From CAWKEY01 sp963848675 (GTDB taxonomy: Bacteria; Pseudomonadota; Gammaproteobacteria; Methylococcales; Methylomonadaceae), in assembly GCA_963848675.1 (NCBI GenBank), contig CAWKEY010000023.1, positions 62,001 through 126,000 of the forward strand: DNA of 64,000 nt, read 5' to 3'. Of this stretch, positions 1-8,182 are shown one piece after another (position 1 is the stretch's first letter; each line of letters begins with the position of its first letter). Below the pieces are notes generated by a model. That model made no database searches. It saw nothing but the letters and a program-made list of their open reading frames with translations, and was not told the origin of the DNA. The position numbers and the translations under genes are program-made.

Positions 1-375
1 CGCTTTCGTGGCTAAATTGACCAGCGGGGAATCGCTGTGCTGTAAATGACGCTGCCAGTCGGCACGAGTGAGTTTTTCCTGTAAAAACAGGTCTTGCGTG
101 CGGCTGTCGGGAATGCGCAGCAAGGCTTCGGCAATTCCCATTAACACAATGCCTTCCTCAGAATTAAGCTGATATTCCTGCAGAAAGCCTTCAATGGCGC
201 TATGCGGGTGTTTTGCTTCTCTGACTCCGGCAACCAGGGTTCTGGCGCAAGCGCTAATCGGAATCGGATCGTAACCGTCGAATCCAGCTGATAATTCACT
301 GATGAGGCGTTGCTCATCGGCTAAATAAGCCTGATTAATCGCTTTGCGTAATGCGGCTAAAGATTGTTGAGTCAT
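1..375 (-). CDS. putA: Bifunctional proline dehydrogenase PutA, N-terminal part (runs off the window)
   Basis: The first 125 codons of a minus-strand gene start at the ATG at 373-375 and continue past base 1. The translation begins MTQQSLAALRKAINQAY and later reads EGIVLMGIAEALLRIPD followed by a DWQRHLQHSDSPLVNLAT segment. That is the characteristic N-terminal arm of trifunctional/bifunctional PutA, which oxidises proline to glutamate through P5C at the inner membrane. The catalytic PRODH barrel and the P5C dehydrogenase domain lie outside the window, so intactness cannot be judged. The gene is transcribed away from the repeat-rich gap at 376-1395. The identification rests on recalled family motifs and is fairly secure. 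Confidence 0.8.
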   Translation of the reverse strand, partial: MTQQSLAALRKAINQAYLADEQRLISELSAGFDGYDPIPISACARTLVAGVREAKHPHSAIEGFLQEYQLNSEEGIVLMGIAEALLRIPDSRTQDLFLQEKLTRADWQRHLQHSDSPLVNLATKA

Positions 376-606
376 TGCGGCTGATTAAATCCTTTGGAAA
401 GATGCTCTATGCTCTCGGCTGTGAGCTTTGAAACCAGAAGCCGAGCCAGGAAAGCATAACGATCAATTGATTTTTATTGTTCCATAGAGGCGCCGCAAGT
501 CAATTTCTTTTGTCAGCGGTCTGGCGTTGGCATCTAAACACTTCGTCGGGTCGGCTGGGATTCCCTTCAGGTTAACGCAAATCTGTTGCCGGCATACAGA
601 CTGTTT

Positions 607-826
607 GTAGGAGGGGCTTTAGCCGCGATTGAATCGGCTTAGGAACGCGTATCAAATAACTTGCGTAACTCTGAGAAACAATTTTCTGTGTAGGTGCGGA
701 TTTAGCCGCACCGTGCGAATAAATTCGCACCTACACTTGCTCAACTTATTTCGTGCGCATTACTTAAACTGATCCTACAAGCTCATCTTAGAAGAAATGG
801 ATTGTCGCGGCTAAAGCCCCTCCTAC
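607..826. repeat. REP-like inverted pair (21-bp arms) flanking another element
   Basis: The sequence GTAGGAGGGGCTTTAGCCGCG at 607-627 recurs as its exact reverse complement at 806-826. Each arm is itself imperfectly palindromic around GGCTTTAGCC. The two arms enclose the 130-bp palindromic element at 638-766. This resembles a REP doublet (REPIN-like) into which, or beside which, another repeat has been placed. Confidence 0.75.
638..766 (-). repeat. Dispersed palindromic MITE-like element, copy 1 (inverted relative to copy 2)
   Basis: The sequence runs from CTTAGGAACGCGTATCAAAT to a GTGCGCATTACTTAA end. The core, about 691-735, is a near-perfect palindrome beginning GTAGGTGCGGATTTAGCCGC and ending AATTCGCACCTAC. 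The same element in the opposite orientation is at 5900-6029. A 3'-truncated copy is at 63254-63355 and an internally deleted copy at 53994-54028. It carries no open reading frame. The size and foldback structure fit a non-autonomous element or a large extragenic palindrome. Confidence 0.8.
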
Positions 827-1098
827 ACTCTCATCCAGAAAATTGCAATCGGGGGTTTTCAACCATCGACATTGGTTGATTTGCACACTCCCTTTCCTTC
901 ACGCCGATCCGCTTTAGCGGCCGCAACAGACACCGGCCAGCACAGCCATCCGCCGGTAAAACCTGCATAAGACTGATTTTTAAGGGTTTCTTAAAGGCGT
1001 AAACGCATGTCTGACTTGAGATAAATAGATCCAAAGCTTCTGGCACAGATTATGCCTAGCCTAGGACTATGAGTTTGTAATACAAACCTTTTCTTGAT

Positions 1099-1269
1099 TA
1101 GCAAGATGCTTCAGCTACGGGCAAATACCGTCTTACCGGCAGGGATTGCCGGTATCCAGGCTACATGGATGTAAGTTAGGCAAGCCATCCTTGGCTTCTG
1201 GGTTCCGGCAATCCCTGCCGGAACGACGAAAACGGGTACCTGTTACGTATTGGCTGAAGCATCTTGCTA
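1099..1269. mobile_element. 171-bp element with perfect 17-bp terminal inverted repeats (MITE-like)
   Basis: The left end TAGCAAGATGCTTCAGC (1099-1115) is the exact reverse complement of the right end (1253-1269). Inside lies a second inverted pair with 17-bp arms, CCGGCAGGGATTGCCGG at 1136-1152 and its complement at 1205-1221. The terminal sequence reappears with one mismatch at 11045-11060, beside an IS1595-type transposase remnant, so this is probably a non-autonomous derivative of that family. No obvious 8-bp target duplication is seen. It ends about 125 bp before the dabA start and may sit in the promoter region. Confidence 0.65.
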
Positions 1270-1395
1270 GTCAGGAACCTTTTAGATGCGGGTTCGTTAA
1301 GCGATTTCGTAGCTTTAATAACACTTTCGAGGTCAACAGATATCAACATGGCTTATCGCGAAATTACCCAACCCATTTTGGAGGGTTCCAATAAC

Positions 1396-3954
1396 ATGGT
1401 TCAAGATCATGAGTTTGATCTGGATGCTTCGATAGCACATATCGCGCATTGGCTACCGGCCCAAGGGCCGATCAAGGATTTTATTCACCACAATACCTTG
1501 CATGCCGTTCAACATCTTCCTTTTCATGAAGCTATTGCTGTCGCAGCAAAAATGCTGGGTGCGCGCAGTTATTTGCCGCTGGAAGATTATCAAAGGCTGT
1601 ACCGGCAAGGCCGGATTAAGAGCCATGCGATTGACTGGGCTATCGACCATTCCGGAGGCACGGGACAAGAGCAGGATAAGCTTCGCGAATCCTTGTTCGA
1701 ACCTGACGATACCAGCCATTACCCTCCGGTTTCTCTGGCCAATCACGGCATTCGCAATGCCTGGCTGACCCGGCTTGAGGTCGACCTGAATTCGCTGGTG
1801 CAGCCGATCCTGTTCCGGCTGCTGGGCAATTTTCTGGATCAGGGCATTAGCCGCTGGAGTTTGCCCAAAAACGGCGAGCATTTCTGGGATTGCGTGCTGC
1901 GGTTGGCGCAAAACAGTCTGTTGCCGCTCTATCCTTTGGATGAACCCGGTGTGCATGAATTGTTATCCAAATCTCCGGATGAGGTGATTAAAACCTGCCT
2001 GCAAAAAATAGTCGGCGATGAGCAGCTCTACGAACAATATCTGCTGGAAGTGCTGCTGGCTCATCCCGGCTGGGCCGGTATGGTACACATCATTGAACAC
2101 AATCCAAGGGCGCTGCTCGCCCGCCGCGAAATTTCGCTCAAAGAAATGCTGGCGGTGGAACTGGCCATCGAGCTGGCCTTTCTGCATAAGAAAAAAGGCC
2201 AGCATTTTTCCAGCATCGCGGCTGTGCCTTATACCCACGGAACCCCGCTGCTCAAGGACGGAGGCTTCAGGCCGAAAATCCCGTTACACATGCGGGTCTG
2301 GCACGAGGCCATGGAATGGTCGTTACACAGCGAGTTGCTGTTAGCCCTGAAACCGCAAAGTACGCAAACTTCCGCCCCGGACACAAAACCCCTGGTTGAA
2401 GCGCAGGCGCTGTTCTGTATCGACGACCGTGAATGTTCATTAAGGCGCTATCTGGAGGAGGTCAATCCGGCCATAGAAACCTTCGGTGCGGCCGGATTTT
2501 TTGGCATCGATTTTCTCTATCAGGGCCTGGATGATGCCTACCCGGTCGCCCAATGCCCAAATATCATTATTCCCAAGCATCTGATAAAAGAATCGAGCAG
2601 CCAACCAAAATCGGACGATAAAACCAAAAGCGGCGGCCTGACTAATATGCATTTCACCGCGCATTCCATGTTCCGGGGCTGGCTGTATACCCAAACCCTG
2701 GGCCTGGGTTATGCGGTGCGCATGGCATGGAATGTCTTCCGTCCGGGTTCGAAATTGCCAAACATCAAAACCTTGAGCGAAGTCGAATCACATTCCCACC
2801 TGCATCTGCTTAGGGAGTCCGAAGAACCGACCGAAGACGGTTATTTGTTGGGATTTTCCTTTACCGAAATGGCGGACCGCATCGGCGGCTTACTGCGTAA
2901 TATCGGCCTGACTCAACATTTTGCGCCCGTAGTGGTTGTCGTCGCGCACGGCTCCAGCAGTGTCAATAATCCCCACTTCGCTGCTTACGATTGCGGCGCC
3001 TGCTCCGGCAAACCGGGCGCGCCCAATGCAAGGGCGTTTGCCTGGATGGCCAATCACGAATCGGTACGCGCTATCCTGGGCGATCGCGGTATCGATATTC
3101 CGGACGGCACCCGCTTCGTAGCAGCACTGCACAATACCAGCCGCGATGAAATCACCTATTTCGACCCGCATTTGCTCGAACAACATCCCGTTCCCGGCTT
3201 ACACGCTTTCCAGCATGCCATGAAAAAGGCTTTGCAACGCAATGCGCGCGAGCGCTGCCGCTGGTTCGAACTGGGCCCGCAATCGCATTCCAATAAAGAA
3301 GCCCACGAGCATGTCATGGAACGCTCCACGTCCATCTTCGAACCGCGCCCTGAATATAATCATTCCAACAATCTGTACTGTATCGTTGGCCGCAGGCAAT
3401 TGACGCGGGATTTGTTCCTTGACCGCCGCGCTTTTCTGCATTCCTACGATCCTGCAGCAGATGCACAGGGCGAGGTCATGGTGCGGATTCTATCCGCCAT
3501 CATCCCGGTCTGCGGCGGCATCAATCTGGAATACCTGTTTTCGCGTATCGACAATTCGGTCTACGGCGCGGGCACCAAGCTGCCCCATAACGTGATCGGC
3601 TTGCTCGGCGTCGCCAACGGCGTCGAAGGCGATTTGCGCACCGGTTTACCGTCGCAGATGATCGAAGTGCACGAACCGGCGCGCTTGCTGATCGTGGTCG
3701 AACAAACCTGCGCTATTCTGGATAAGGCCATCGCCAAAATAGGCGCGCTTAAAGAGTGGCTCGATAACGACTGGGTCAGGTTTGTATCGTGCCACCCTGA
3801 AAGCCATGCGCTTTTTCTGTATACCGTTAACGGCTGGGAAACCATAGAACTCCCGGACGGCTCCGCCGTTCCGCAAGCAAGCCAGTCGGAGAAAATTATT
3901 GCTGGTCAAACCGGAACCATACCGGTTCATCAATTCATCCGGAGACACGCATGA
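1396..3954 (+). CDS. dabA: Inorganic-carbon transporter subunit DabA (DUF2309)
   Basis: Cytoplasmic beta-carbonic-anhydrase-like subunit of the DAB energy-coupled CO2-trapping complex, which hydrates CO2 vectorially together with the membrane partner DabB. The predicted protein has 852 residues. The zinc-site pattern is present: ALFCIDDRE gives Cys341 and Asp343, and VVAHGSSSV and YDCGACSGK give His518 and Cys533. The spacings (2 and 15) match the known DabA ligand set. I chose the ATG at 1396 because GGAGGG lies about 10 bases upstream and HWLPAQGPIKDFIHHNTLHA then falls at the usual distance from the N terminus. The frame stays open upstream to 1264. The stop overlaps the dabB start by 4 bases. 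The family is secure; physiological direction and energy source are inferred from characterised homologues. Confidence 0.93.
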   Translation: MVQDHEFDLDASIAHIAHWLPAQGPIKDFIHHNTLHAVQHLPFHEAIAVAAKMLGARSYLPLEDYQRLYRQGRIKSHAIDWAIDHSGGTGQEQDKLRESLFEPDDTSHYPPVSLANHGIRNAWLTRLEVDLNSLVQPILFRLLGNFLDQGISRWSLPKNGEHFWDCVLRLAQNSLLPLYPLDEPGVHELLSKSPDEVIKTCLQKIVGDEQLYEQYLLEVLLAHPGWAGMVHIIEHNPRALLARREISLKEMLAVELAIELAFLHKKKGQHFSSIAAVPYTHGTPLLKDGGFRPKIPLHMRVWHEAMEWSLHSELLLALKPQSTQTSAPDTKPLVEAQALFCIDDRECSLRRYLEEVNPAIETFGAAGFFGIDFLYQGLDDAYPVAQCPNIIIPKHLIKESSSQPKSDDKTKSGGLTNMHFTAHSMFRGWLYTQTLGLGYAVRMAWNVFRPGSKLPNIKTLSEVESHSHLHLLRESEEPTEDGYLLGFSFTEMADRIGGLLRNIGLTQHFAPVVVVVAHGSSSVNNPHFAAYDCGACSGKPGAPNARAFAWMANHESVRAILGDRGIDIPDGTRFVAALHNTSRDEITYFDPHLLEQHPVPGLHAFQHAMKKALQRNARERCRWFELGPQSHSNKEAHEHVMERSTSIFEPRPEYNHSNNLYCIVGRRQLTRDLFLDRRAFLHSYDPAADAQGEVMVRILSAIIPVCGGINLEYLFSRIDNSVYGAGTKLPHNVIGLLGVANGVEGDLRTGLPSQMIEVHEPARLLIVVEQTCAILDKAIAKIGALKEWLDNDWVRFVSCHPESHALFLYTVNGWETIELPDGSAVPQASQSEKIIAGQTGTIPVHQFIRRHA

Positions 3955-5864
3955 ACGGATTACTCTTAACCTGTCAATTTTTACCCTTACTGGGTTTCTT
4001 GACAATTTTCCTGAGCAAAAACAACGAGCATAAAATCGCCGGGATCAGCTTCTGGTACAGCCACGCACTGGGCATCAGTATTGCCGCTTTGCTGATTTTG
4101 TGGGCCAGCGCCGGTTTTCCGAACCATGAATACGAGTGGTTTACCTTGTATGCCACCGGTGATTACCGCTTCCCAATCTTGTTTTATCTGGACCGGGTGG
4201 GCGCTGTTTACTTGTTTTGCGTCTGGGCTATTTTTTCAATTATCGTCAAATATTGCCGCGTGTATTTACACCGCGAAGCCGGTTACAAGCGCTTCTTTCT
4301 GACCATCTTCGGCTTTGTATTCGGCCTAAACATGGTCATTTTGTCCGGCTCTATCGACATGCTGTTTGCCGGCTGGGAAATTGTCGGCATCGCCTCGTTT
4401 CTGCTGATTGCCTTCTACCGGCACCGCGTGCAACCGGTGCGTAATGCCTTACGGGCGTACACCATTTACCGGTTTTGCGATATTGGCTTGCTGCTGGGCG
4501 CCTGGATGAGCCATATGTTGTTTCACGAAAGCCAGCATTTCAGTCAACTGGCTGATTTATTCAATAACCCGGCCATGCCTCCGGCTGGCTACGGCTCTTT
4601 GTGGTTGGTGTCGACCTTAATCCTGATTGCGGCCTCCGGAAAATCGGCGCAGTTTCCTTTCTGCTTCTGGCTGCCCAGGGCGATGGAAGGACCGACGCCT
4701 TCGAGCGCCATTTTTTACGGGGCTTTGTCGGTACATTTGGGCGTATTTTTGTTGCTGAGAACTACGCCGATTTGGTCTTACCATTATTTAACCCGATTAA
4801 GCGTGTTTAACATCGGTTTACTGACCGTCATCGTGGCCAGCATTTCCGAAAAAACGCAGTCGAATATCAAGGGGCAAATCGCTTATGCCTCGATCACCCA
4901 GGTCGGATTCATGTTTATGGAGCTGGCTCTGGGGCTTGAAACCCTGGTGCTGGTGCACTTTCTAGGCAATGCATTTTTACGTTGTTATCAATTGCTGGTA
5001 TCGCCATCGATAGTGGCGCATTTGTTACGAGTGGAAGGTTCAGCCGATACCGATTTTTATATCAGAAACAGTTCAAGATTCCAGTTTCTGCCAGCCTCGA
5101 TTCGTAACACGCTGCCCGAGGTCTTGCAAAACACGTTTTATGTATTCTCGCTACAAGAAGGCAATCTGGAACTATTGGTACGCGCCGTAATGTGGAATCC
5201 ATTAAAACGCATTGGCGCATTGATCAATACGATGAATGCGTGGCTGAAACTCCTTTTTGGCTTAGGTGCCCCTGTATTGGCATGGCTCGCCCTCGACGCG
5301 GCCGGCCTTGATAGCAAATATTTGTCGATCCCGGTAGCCGTGGTTATGGTGCTCGCCTCATTGAGTGCGTTCAGCCAAAAACACAGCCCATTCAGCGTCT
5401 GGAATGCCATCAGCCTGAGCTCATTATTGGCGGGTGTCGCGATTTTGTTTTTAAATCCCGCCGCCTGGTTCGATGTGGTGATCTTTGCCAGCGGCATCAT
5501 CCCTGCCTGGCTTTTAGGGATCGCAGTATTGGCCAGACTGCTCAGACATGAAGACTTTGCCGGCTCCCCATTCGCTTACCGGGCGATGTCGGAAACGCAG
5601 CCGGCAATGTCCTTGCTATTGTTCTTGAGTTTCTTAGGTCTGGTCGGATTTCCCATTTCGCCGGCCTTCCTCGGGGAAGATTTATTGCTTTCCCACGCCA
5701 GCAGCCACGATCCCTGGTTTGCACTGCCTATCACGATTGCTTTCGTCATTAACGGCATTGCCGCCGCGCGCGTGTTCCAAAGGCTATGCATGGGCAGGCC
5801 AAGTGAAGTGAGTATCGTAGCTGAAGACATGGATAGCGGTACACAGCACTCTGCCGCATCGTAG
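3951..5864 (+). CDS. dabB: DabB, NuoL/MrpA-like membrane subunit of the DAB inorganic-carbon pump
   Basis: A 637-residue polytopic protein of the proton-translocating ND5/NuoL family, translationally coupled to dabA through an ATGA overlap. Two signatures of the cation-translocating core are visible. GWEIVGIASFLLIAFYRHR carries the conserved Glu143. GKSAQFPFCFWLPRAMEGP carries Lys231, followed by PTPSSA. The protein is taken to couple ion flow across the inner membrane to CO2 hydration by DabA. The order dabA then dabB, and the lack of other complex-I genes nearby, argue against a respiratory NuoL. Copy 2 of the palindromic repeat starts 36 bases after the stop and may act as a transcript end. 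Confidence 0.9.
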   Translation: MNGLLLTCQFLPLLGFLTIFLSKNNEHKIAGISFWYSHALGISIAALLILWASAGFPNHEYEWFTLYATGDYRFPILFYLDRVGAVYLFCVWAIFSIIVKYCRVYLHREAGYKRFFLTIFGFVFGLNMVILSGSIDMLFAGWEIVGIASFLLIAFYRHRVQPVRNALRAYTIYRFCDIGLLLGAWMSHMLFHESQHFSQLADLFNNPAMPPAGYGSLWLVSTLILIAASGKSAQFPFCFWLPRAMEGPTPSSAIFYGALSVHLGVFLLLRTTPIWSYHYLTRLSVFNIGLLTVIVASISEKTQSNIKGQIAYASITQVGFMFMELALGLETLVLVHFLGNAFLRCYQLLVSPSIVAHLLRVEGSADTDFYIRNSSRFQFLPASIRNTLPEVLQNTFYVFSLQEGNLELLVRAVMWNPLKRIGALINTMNAWLKLLFGLGAPVLAWLALDAAGLDSKYLSIPVAVVMVLASLSAFSQKHSPFSVWNAISLSSLLAGVAILFLNPAAWFDVVIFASGIIPAWLLGIAVLARLLRHEDFAGSPFAYRAMSETQPAMSLLLFLSFLGLVGFPISPAFLGEDLLLSHASSHDPWFALPITIAFVINGIAAARVFQRLCMGRPSEVSIVAEDMDSGTQHSAAS

Positions 5865-5899
5865 AACCCTCATGCGGCTTAAAAATATGCCTAATAAAG

Positions 5900-6029
5900 T
5901 TAAGTAATGCGCACGAAATAAGTTGAACAAGTGTAGGTGTGAATTTATTCGCACAGTGCCGATAAATCCGCACCTACGCAAAAAATTGCTGCTCAGAGTT
6001 GCTCAAGTTATTTGATCCGCGTTCCTAAG
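5900..6029 (+). repeat. Dispersed palindromic MITE-like element, copy 2 (full length)
   Basis: A full-length copy from TTAAGTAATGCGCAC to GCGTTCCTAAG. It has the palindromic core GTAGGTGTGAATTTATTCGC...ATCCGCACCTAC near 5933-5977. It is the reverse complement of copy 1 (638-766) with scattered substitutions. It lies between dabB and the DUF2490 gene. Confidence 0.8.
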
Positions 6030-6119
6030 TGAATCTAGGTGCGATAAGAAAAAAACCTCTTTGGGTTCCGGGTCGAATGGCTTAGGAACTTAGTACCAAT
6101 AAGAAACGGAGTAAGCGAT

Positions 6120-6845
6120 ATGCTAAAGAAAAAAATAAAGACAGTGGGAATGATGACGGCAATTCTATGTTCTCTCGGCATGGTATCGACCGCAGTGGAA
6201 GCGGATGATTTGCTTCAGGACGCCGGTAGCTGGCTGCAAGTTGTCGGCGAGGGTAGCCTCAAGGTTGTGAATCCGAGTCTGGAAAAGGGGCGTATCTGGG
6301 TAGAAGGTCAATCCCGTTTCAACGACAACTGGGATCATTGGTATCAAGGTATGGTGCGCGCAGCGGTGGGTTATTCGCTCAGTGACCGCGCAACCATTTG
6401 GGCGGGTTACACCTGGGTGCCTACACAAAACATCGGCAAACCCTATAAATCCCAACAAGATTTGTGGCCCGCCTTCCGCTATGTTTTACCGACCAGTTTC
6501 GGAACTTTTAGCTTCAGGACCATGGTCGAGACCAATTTCATACCGGGCAATGGCAATGATGTGCGCGTGCGTCCACGGCAGATGATTCGATTCATGCACC
6601 CTCTGGAATTTGAACCGCGCTTGAGCCTGATCACCTGGGACGAGTTCTTCGTACGAGCCAATTCGACACGCGCGGGCGGTCAATCCGGCTTTGATCAAAA
6701 CCGAGCGTTTGCGGGCCTCGGCTGGACTTTTAATAAGAACTTCAGAGCCGAAGGGGGATATCTCAATCAATATCTCGATGATGCCACGCATACCAATAAC
6801 ACCATGAATCACATGATTATGGGGTCCCTTTTTATCAATTTTTAA
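6120..6845 (+). CDS. DUF2490-type outer-membrane beta-barrel protein
   Basis: A 241-residue protein with a signal peptide, probably cleaved after Ala28 (AVEA|DD), followed by alternating amphipathic strands and a C-terminal FINF typical of outer-membrane barrels. The pattern W-Q-RFNDNWDHWYQGMVRAAVG, then AGYTWVPTQ and RPRQMIRFM, resembles DUF2490 proteins, whose function is unknown. A GGAG ribosome site lies 8 bases before the ATG. It follows dabAB in the same direction but is separated by a repeat and about 250 bases, so co-transcription is uncertain. Its possible link to carbon uptake is only positional. Confidence 0.7.
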   Translation: MLKKKIKTVGMMTAILCSLGMVSTAVEADDLLQDAGSWLQVVGEGSLKVVNPSLEKGRIWVEGQSRFNDNWDHWYQGMVRAAVGYSLSDRATIWAGYTWVPTQNIGKPYKSQQDLWPAFRYVLPTSFGTFSFRTMVETNFIPGNGNDVRVRPRQMIRFMHPLEFEPRLSLITWDEFFVRANSTRAGGQSGFDQNRAFAGLGWTFNKNFRAEGGYLNQYLDDATHTNNTMNHMIMGSLFINF

Positions 6846-7061
6846 CCCCTTGCAACTCGGTTTATATCAATCTTTGTTGACCGGCCTGAGCAAATGTAAC
6901 TGGCTGATAATGGCTCAAGGCCATACCCCTGATCATTCGCCTAGTGGATCACTGGGGATGCCGGCGGCACCCGTCAGTAATGGAATTCCACCGGAATTGA
7001 CAAAGGCTACCGATGATTTTATGCTTCCGGCACCTTATCGCTTCTCTGCGAGTTCCCAAAA

Positions 7062-8168
7062 ATGCCGCAATTGCGCACCCCGTATTATCTTATCGATGAA
7101 GCAGGCCTGAAACACAATCTCGAAATCATCCGACGCATTGGTGAGGAGTCCGGCGCAAAGTCGGTCCTGGCGCTCAAATGCTTTTCAACCTGGTGCGTGT
7201 TCGATCTGATGCGTCAGTACATGGACGGCACAACCAGCAGTTCTCTCTTCGAAGCGCGGCTTGGCCGCGAGAAATTCGGCAAGGAGGTGCATGCCTACAG
7301 CGTTGCTTATTCCGCTGAAGAGCTTGAAGCGGTAGCCAAGTTTGCCGACAAGGTGATATTCAATTCCATCTCGCAACTAAAAAGGTTCCACGGCCGCGTG
7401 AGCAACCTGAAAGTCGGTCTTCGGGTCAATCCGGGCATCAGTTATTCCCACTTTGATCTGGCAGACCCGGCGCGCAGATATTCGCGGCTGGGGGTATGCA
7501 GCGAACATGAACTCCAGGGCGTGGCTGGCTTGATCAGCGGCGTCATGTTCCATTTCAACTGCGAAAATGACGATGTCGAGAACATCGCCGCCGCCATAGA
7601 CCAGATTGGCATCAAGTACGCCGCTCTACTGGAAAGCATGGAATGGGTCAGCCTTGGCGGCGGTATTCATTTTACGAGAGACGGCTACCCGCTGGAAAAA
7701 TTCTGCCGCGTCTTGAAGAATTTTAGCGAACGATACGCTGTGCAGGTCTATCTTGAACCGGGTGAGGCGGCCGTCAGTTGTAGTACAGAACTGGTAACCA
7801 CAGTGCTCGATGTCGTTCATAACGAAGCCGACATCGCTATCATTGATGCCTCTGTCGAGGCGCATATGCTGGATCACCTGATCTACCAGACGACCCCGAG
7901 AATTTCCTTCCCGGGCCCTGGGACTCAGCGGATGATGATCGCCGGCCGGACGTGTCTGGCGGGTGATGTGTTCGGCAGCTACGAACTGGATACCACACTG
8001 AAGATTGGCGACGAGGTGCGCATCGCCGATGCAGGAGGATACACGATGGTGAAGAAAAACTGGTTCAACGGCGTTGCGATGCCTTCGATTGCGGTACGGA
8101 GGCTCAACGGCACGGTAGAACTGGTGCGCAGTTTTGAATATCAAGATTACATGGGCAATTTATCCTAA
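7062..8168 (+). CDS. nspC: Carboxynorspermidine/carboxyspermidine decarboxylase NspC
   Basis: A fold-III PLP decarboxylase of 368 residues that removes CO2 from carboxy(nor)spermidine to give (nor)spermidine in the cytoplasm. RTPYYLIDEAGL opens the alanine-racemase-like barrel. ALKCFSTW supplies the PLP lysine (Lys39). YMDGTTSSSLFEARLG and EPGEAAV are further family markers. The length fits NspC (about 370-380). The next gene encodes the synthase that makes its substrate and begins 15 bases after this stop, so the two form an operon. The ribosome site before the ATG at 7062 is weak. A frame reading through upstream from 6850 shows no domain and is not preferred. Confidence 0.9.
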   Translation: MPQLRTPYYLIDEAGLKHNLEIIRRIGEESGAKSVLALKCFSTWCVFDLMRQYMDGTTSSSLFEARLGREKFGKEVHAYSVAYSAEELEAVAKFADKVIFNSISQLKRFHGRVSNLKVGLRVNPGISYSHFDLADPARRYSRLGVCSEHELQGVAGLISGVMFHFNCENDDVENIAAAIDQIGIKYAALLESMEWVSLGGGIHFTRDGYPLEKFCRVLKNFSERYAVQVYLEPGEAAVSCSTELVTTVLDVVHNEADIAIIDASVEAHMLDHLIYQTTPRISFPGPGTQRMMIAGRTCLAGDVFGSYELDTTLKIGDEVRIADAGGYTMVKKNWFNGVAMPSIAVRRLNGTVELVRSFEYQDYMGNLS

Positions 8169-8182
8169 TGAGGAATTCAGGT

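Larger units (their letters stand above)
376..1395. other. Repeat-rich intergenic region between putA and dabA
   Basis: About 1 kb without a convincing gene. It holds an inverted pair of REP-like sequences (607-630 and 806-826), a roughly 130-bp palindromic element (638-766) lying between that pair, and a 171-bp element with perfect 17-bp terminal inverted repeats (1099-1269). The remaining sequence must contain the divergent promoters of putA and dabA, but no clear -35/-10 pair stands out. Short open frames here have no recognisable product. Confidence 0.7.

Noticed and set aside
1264..1395. 5' extension of the dabA frame (44 extra codons)
   Set aside because: The frame is open, but the extension starts next to the terminal repeat of a mobile element and does not resemble DabA. 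A good ribosome site precedes the internal ATG at 1396.
6850..7061. Open frame upstream of and overlapping the nspC start
   Set aside because: It shows no domain and continues out of frame into nspC. The region is better read as leader sequence.
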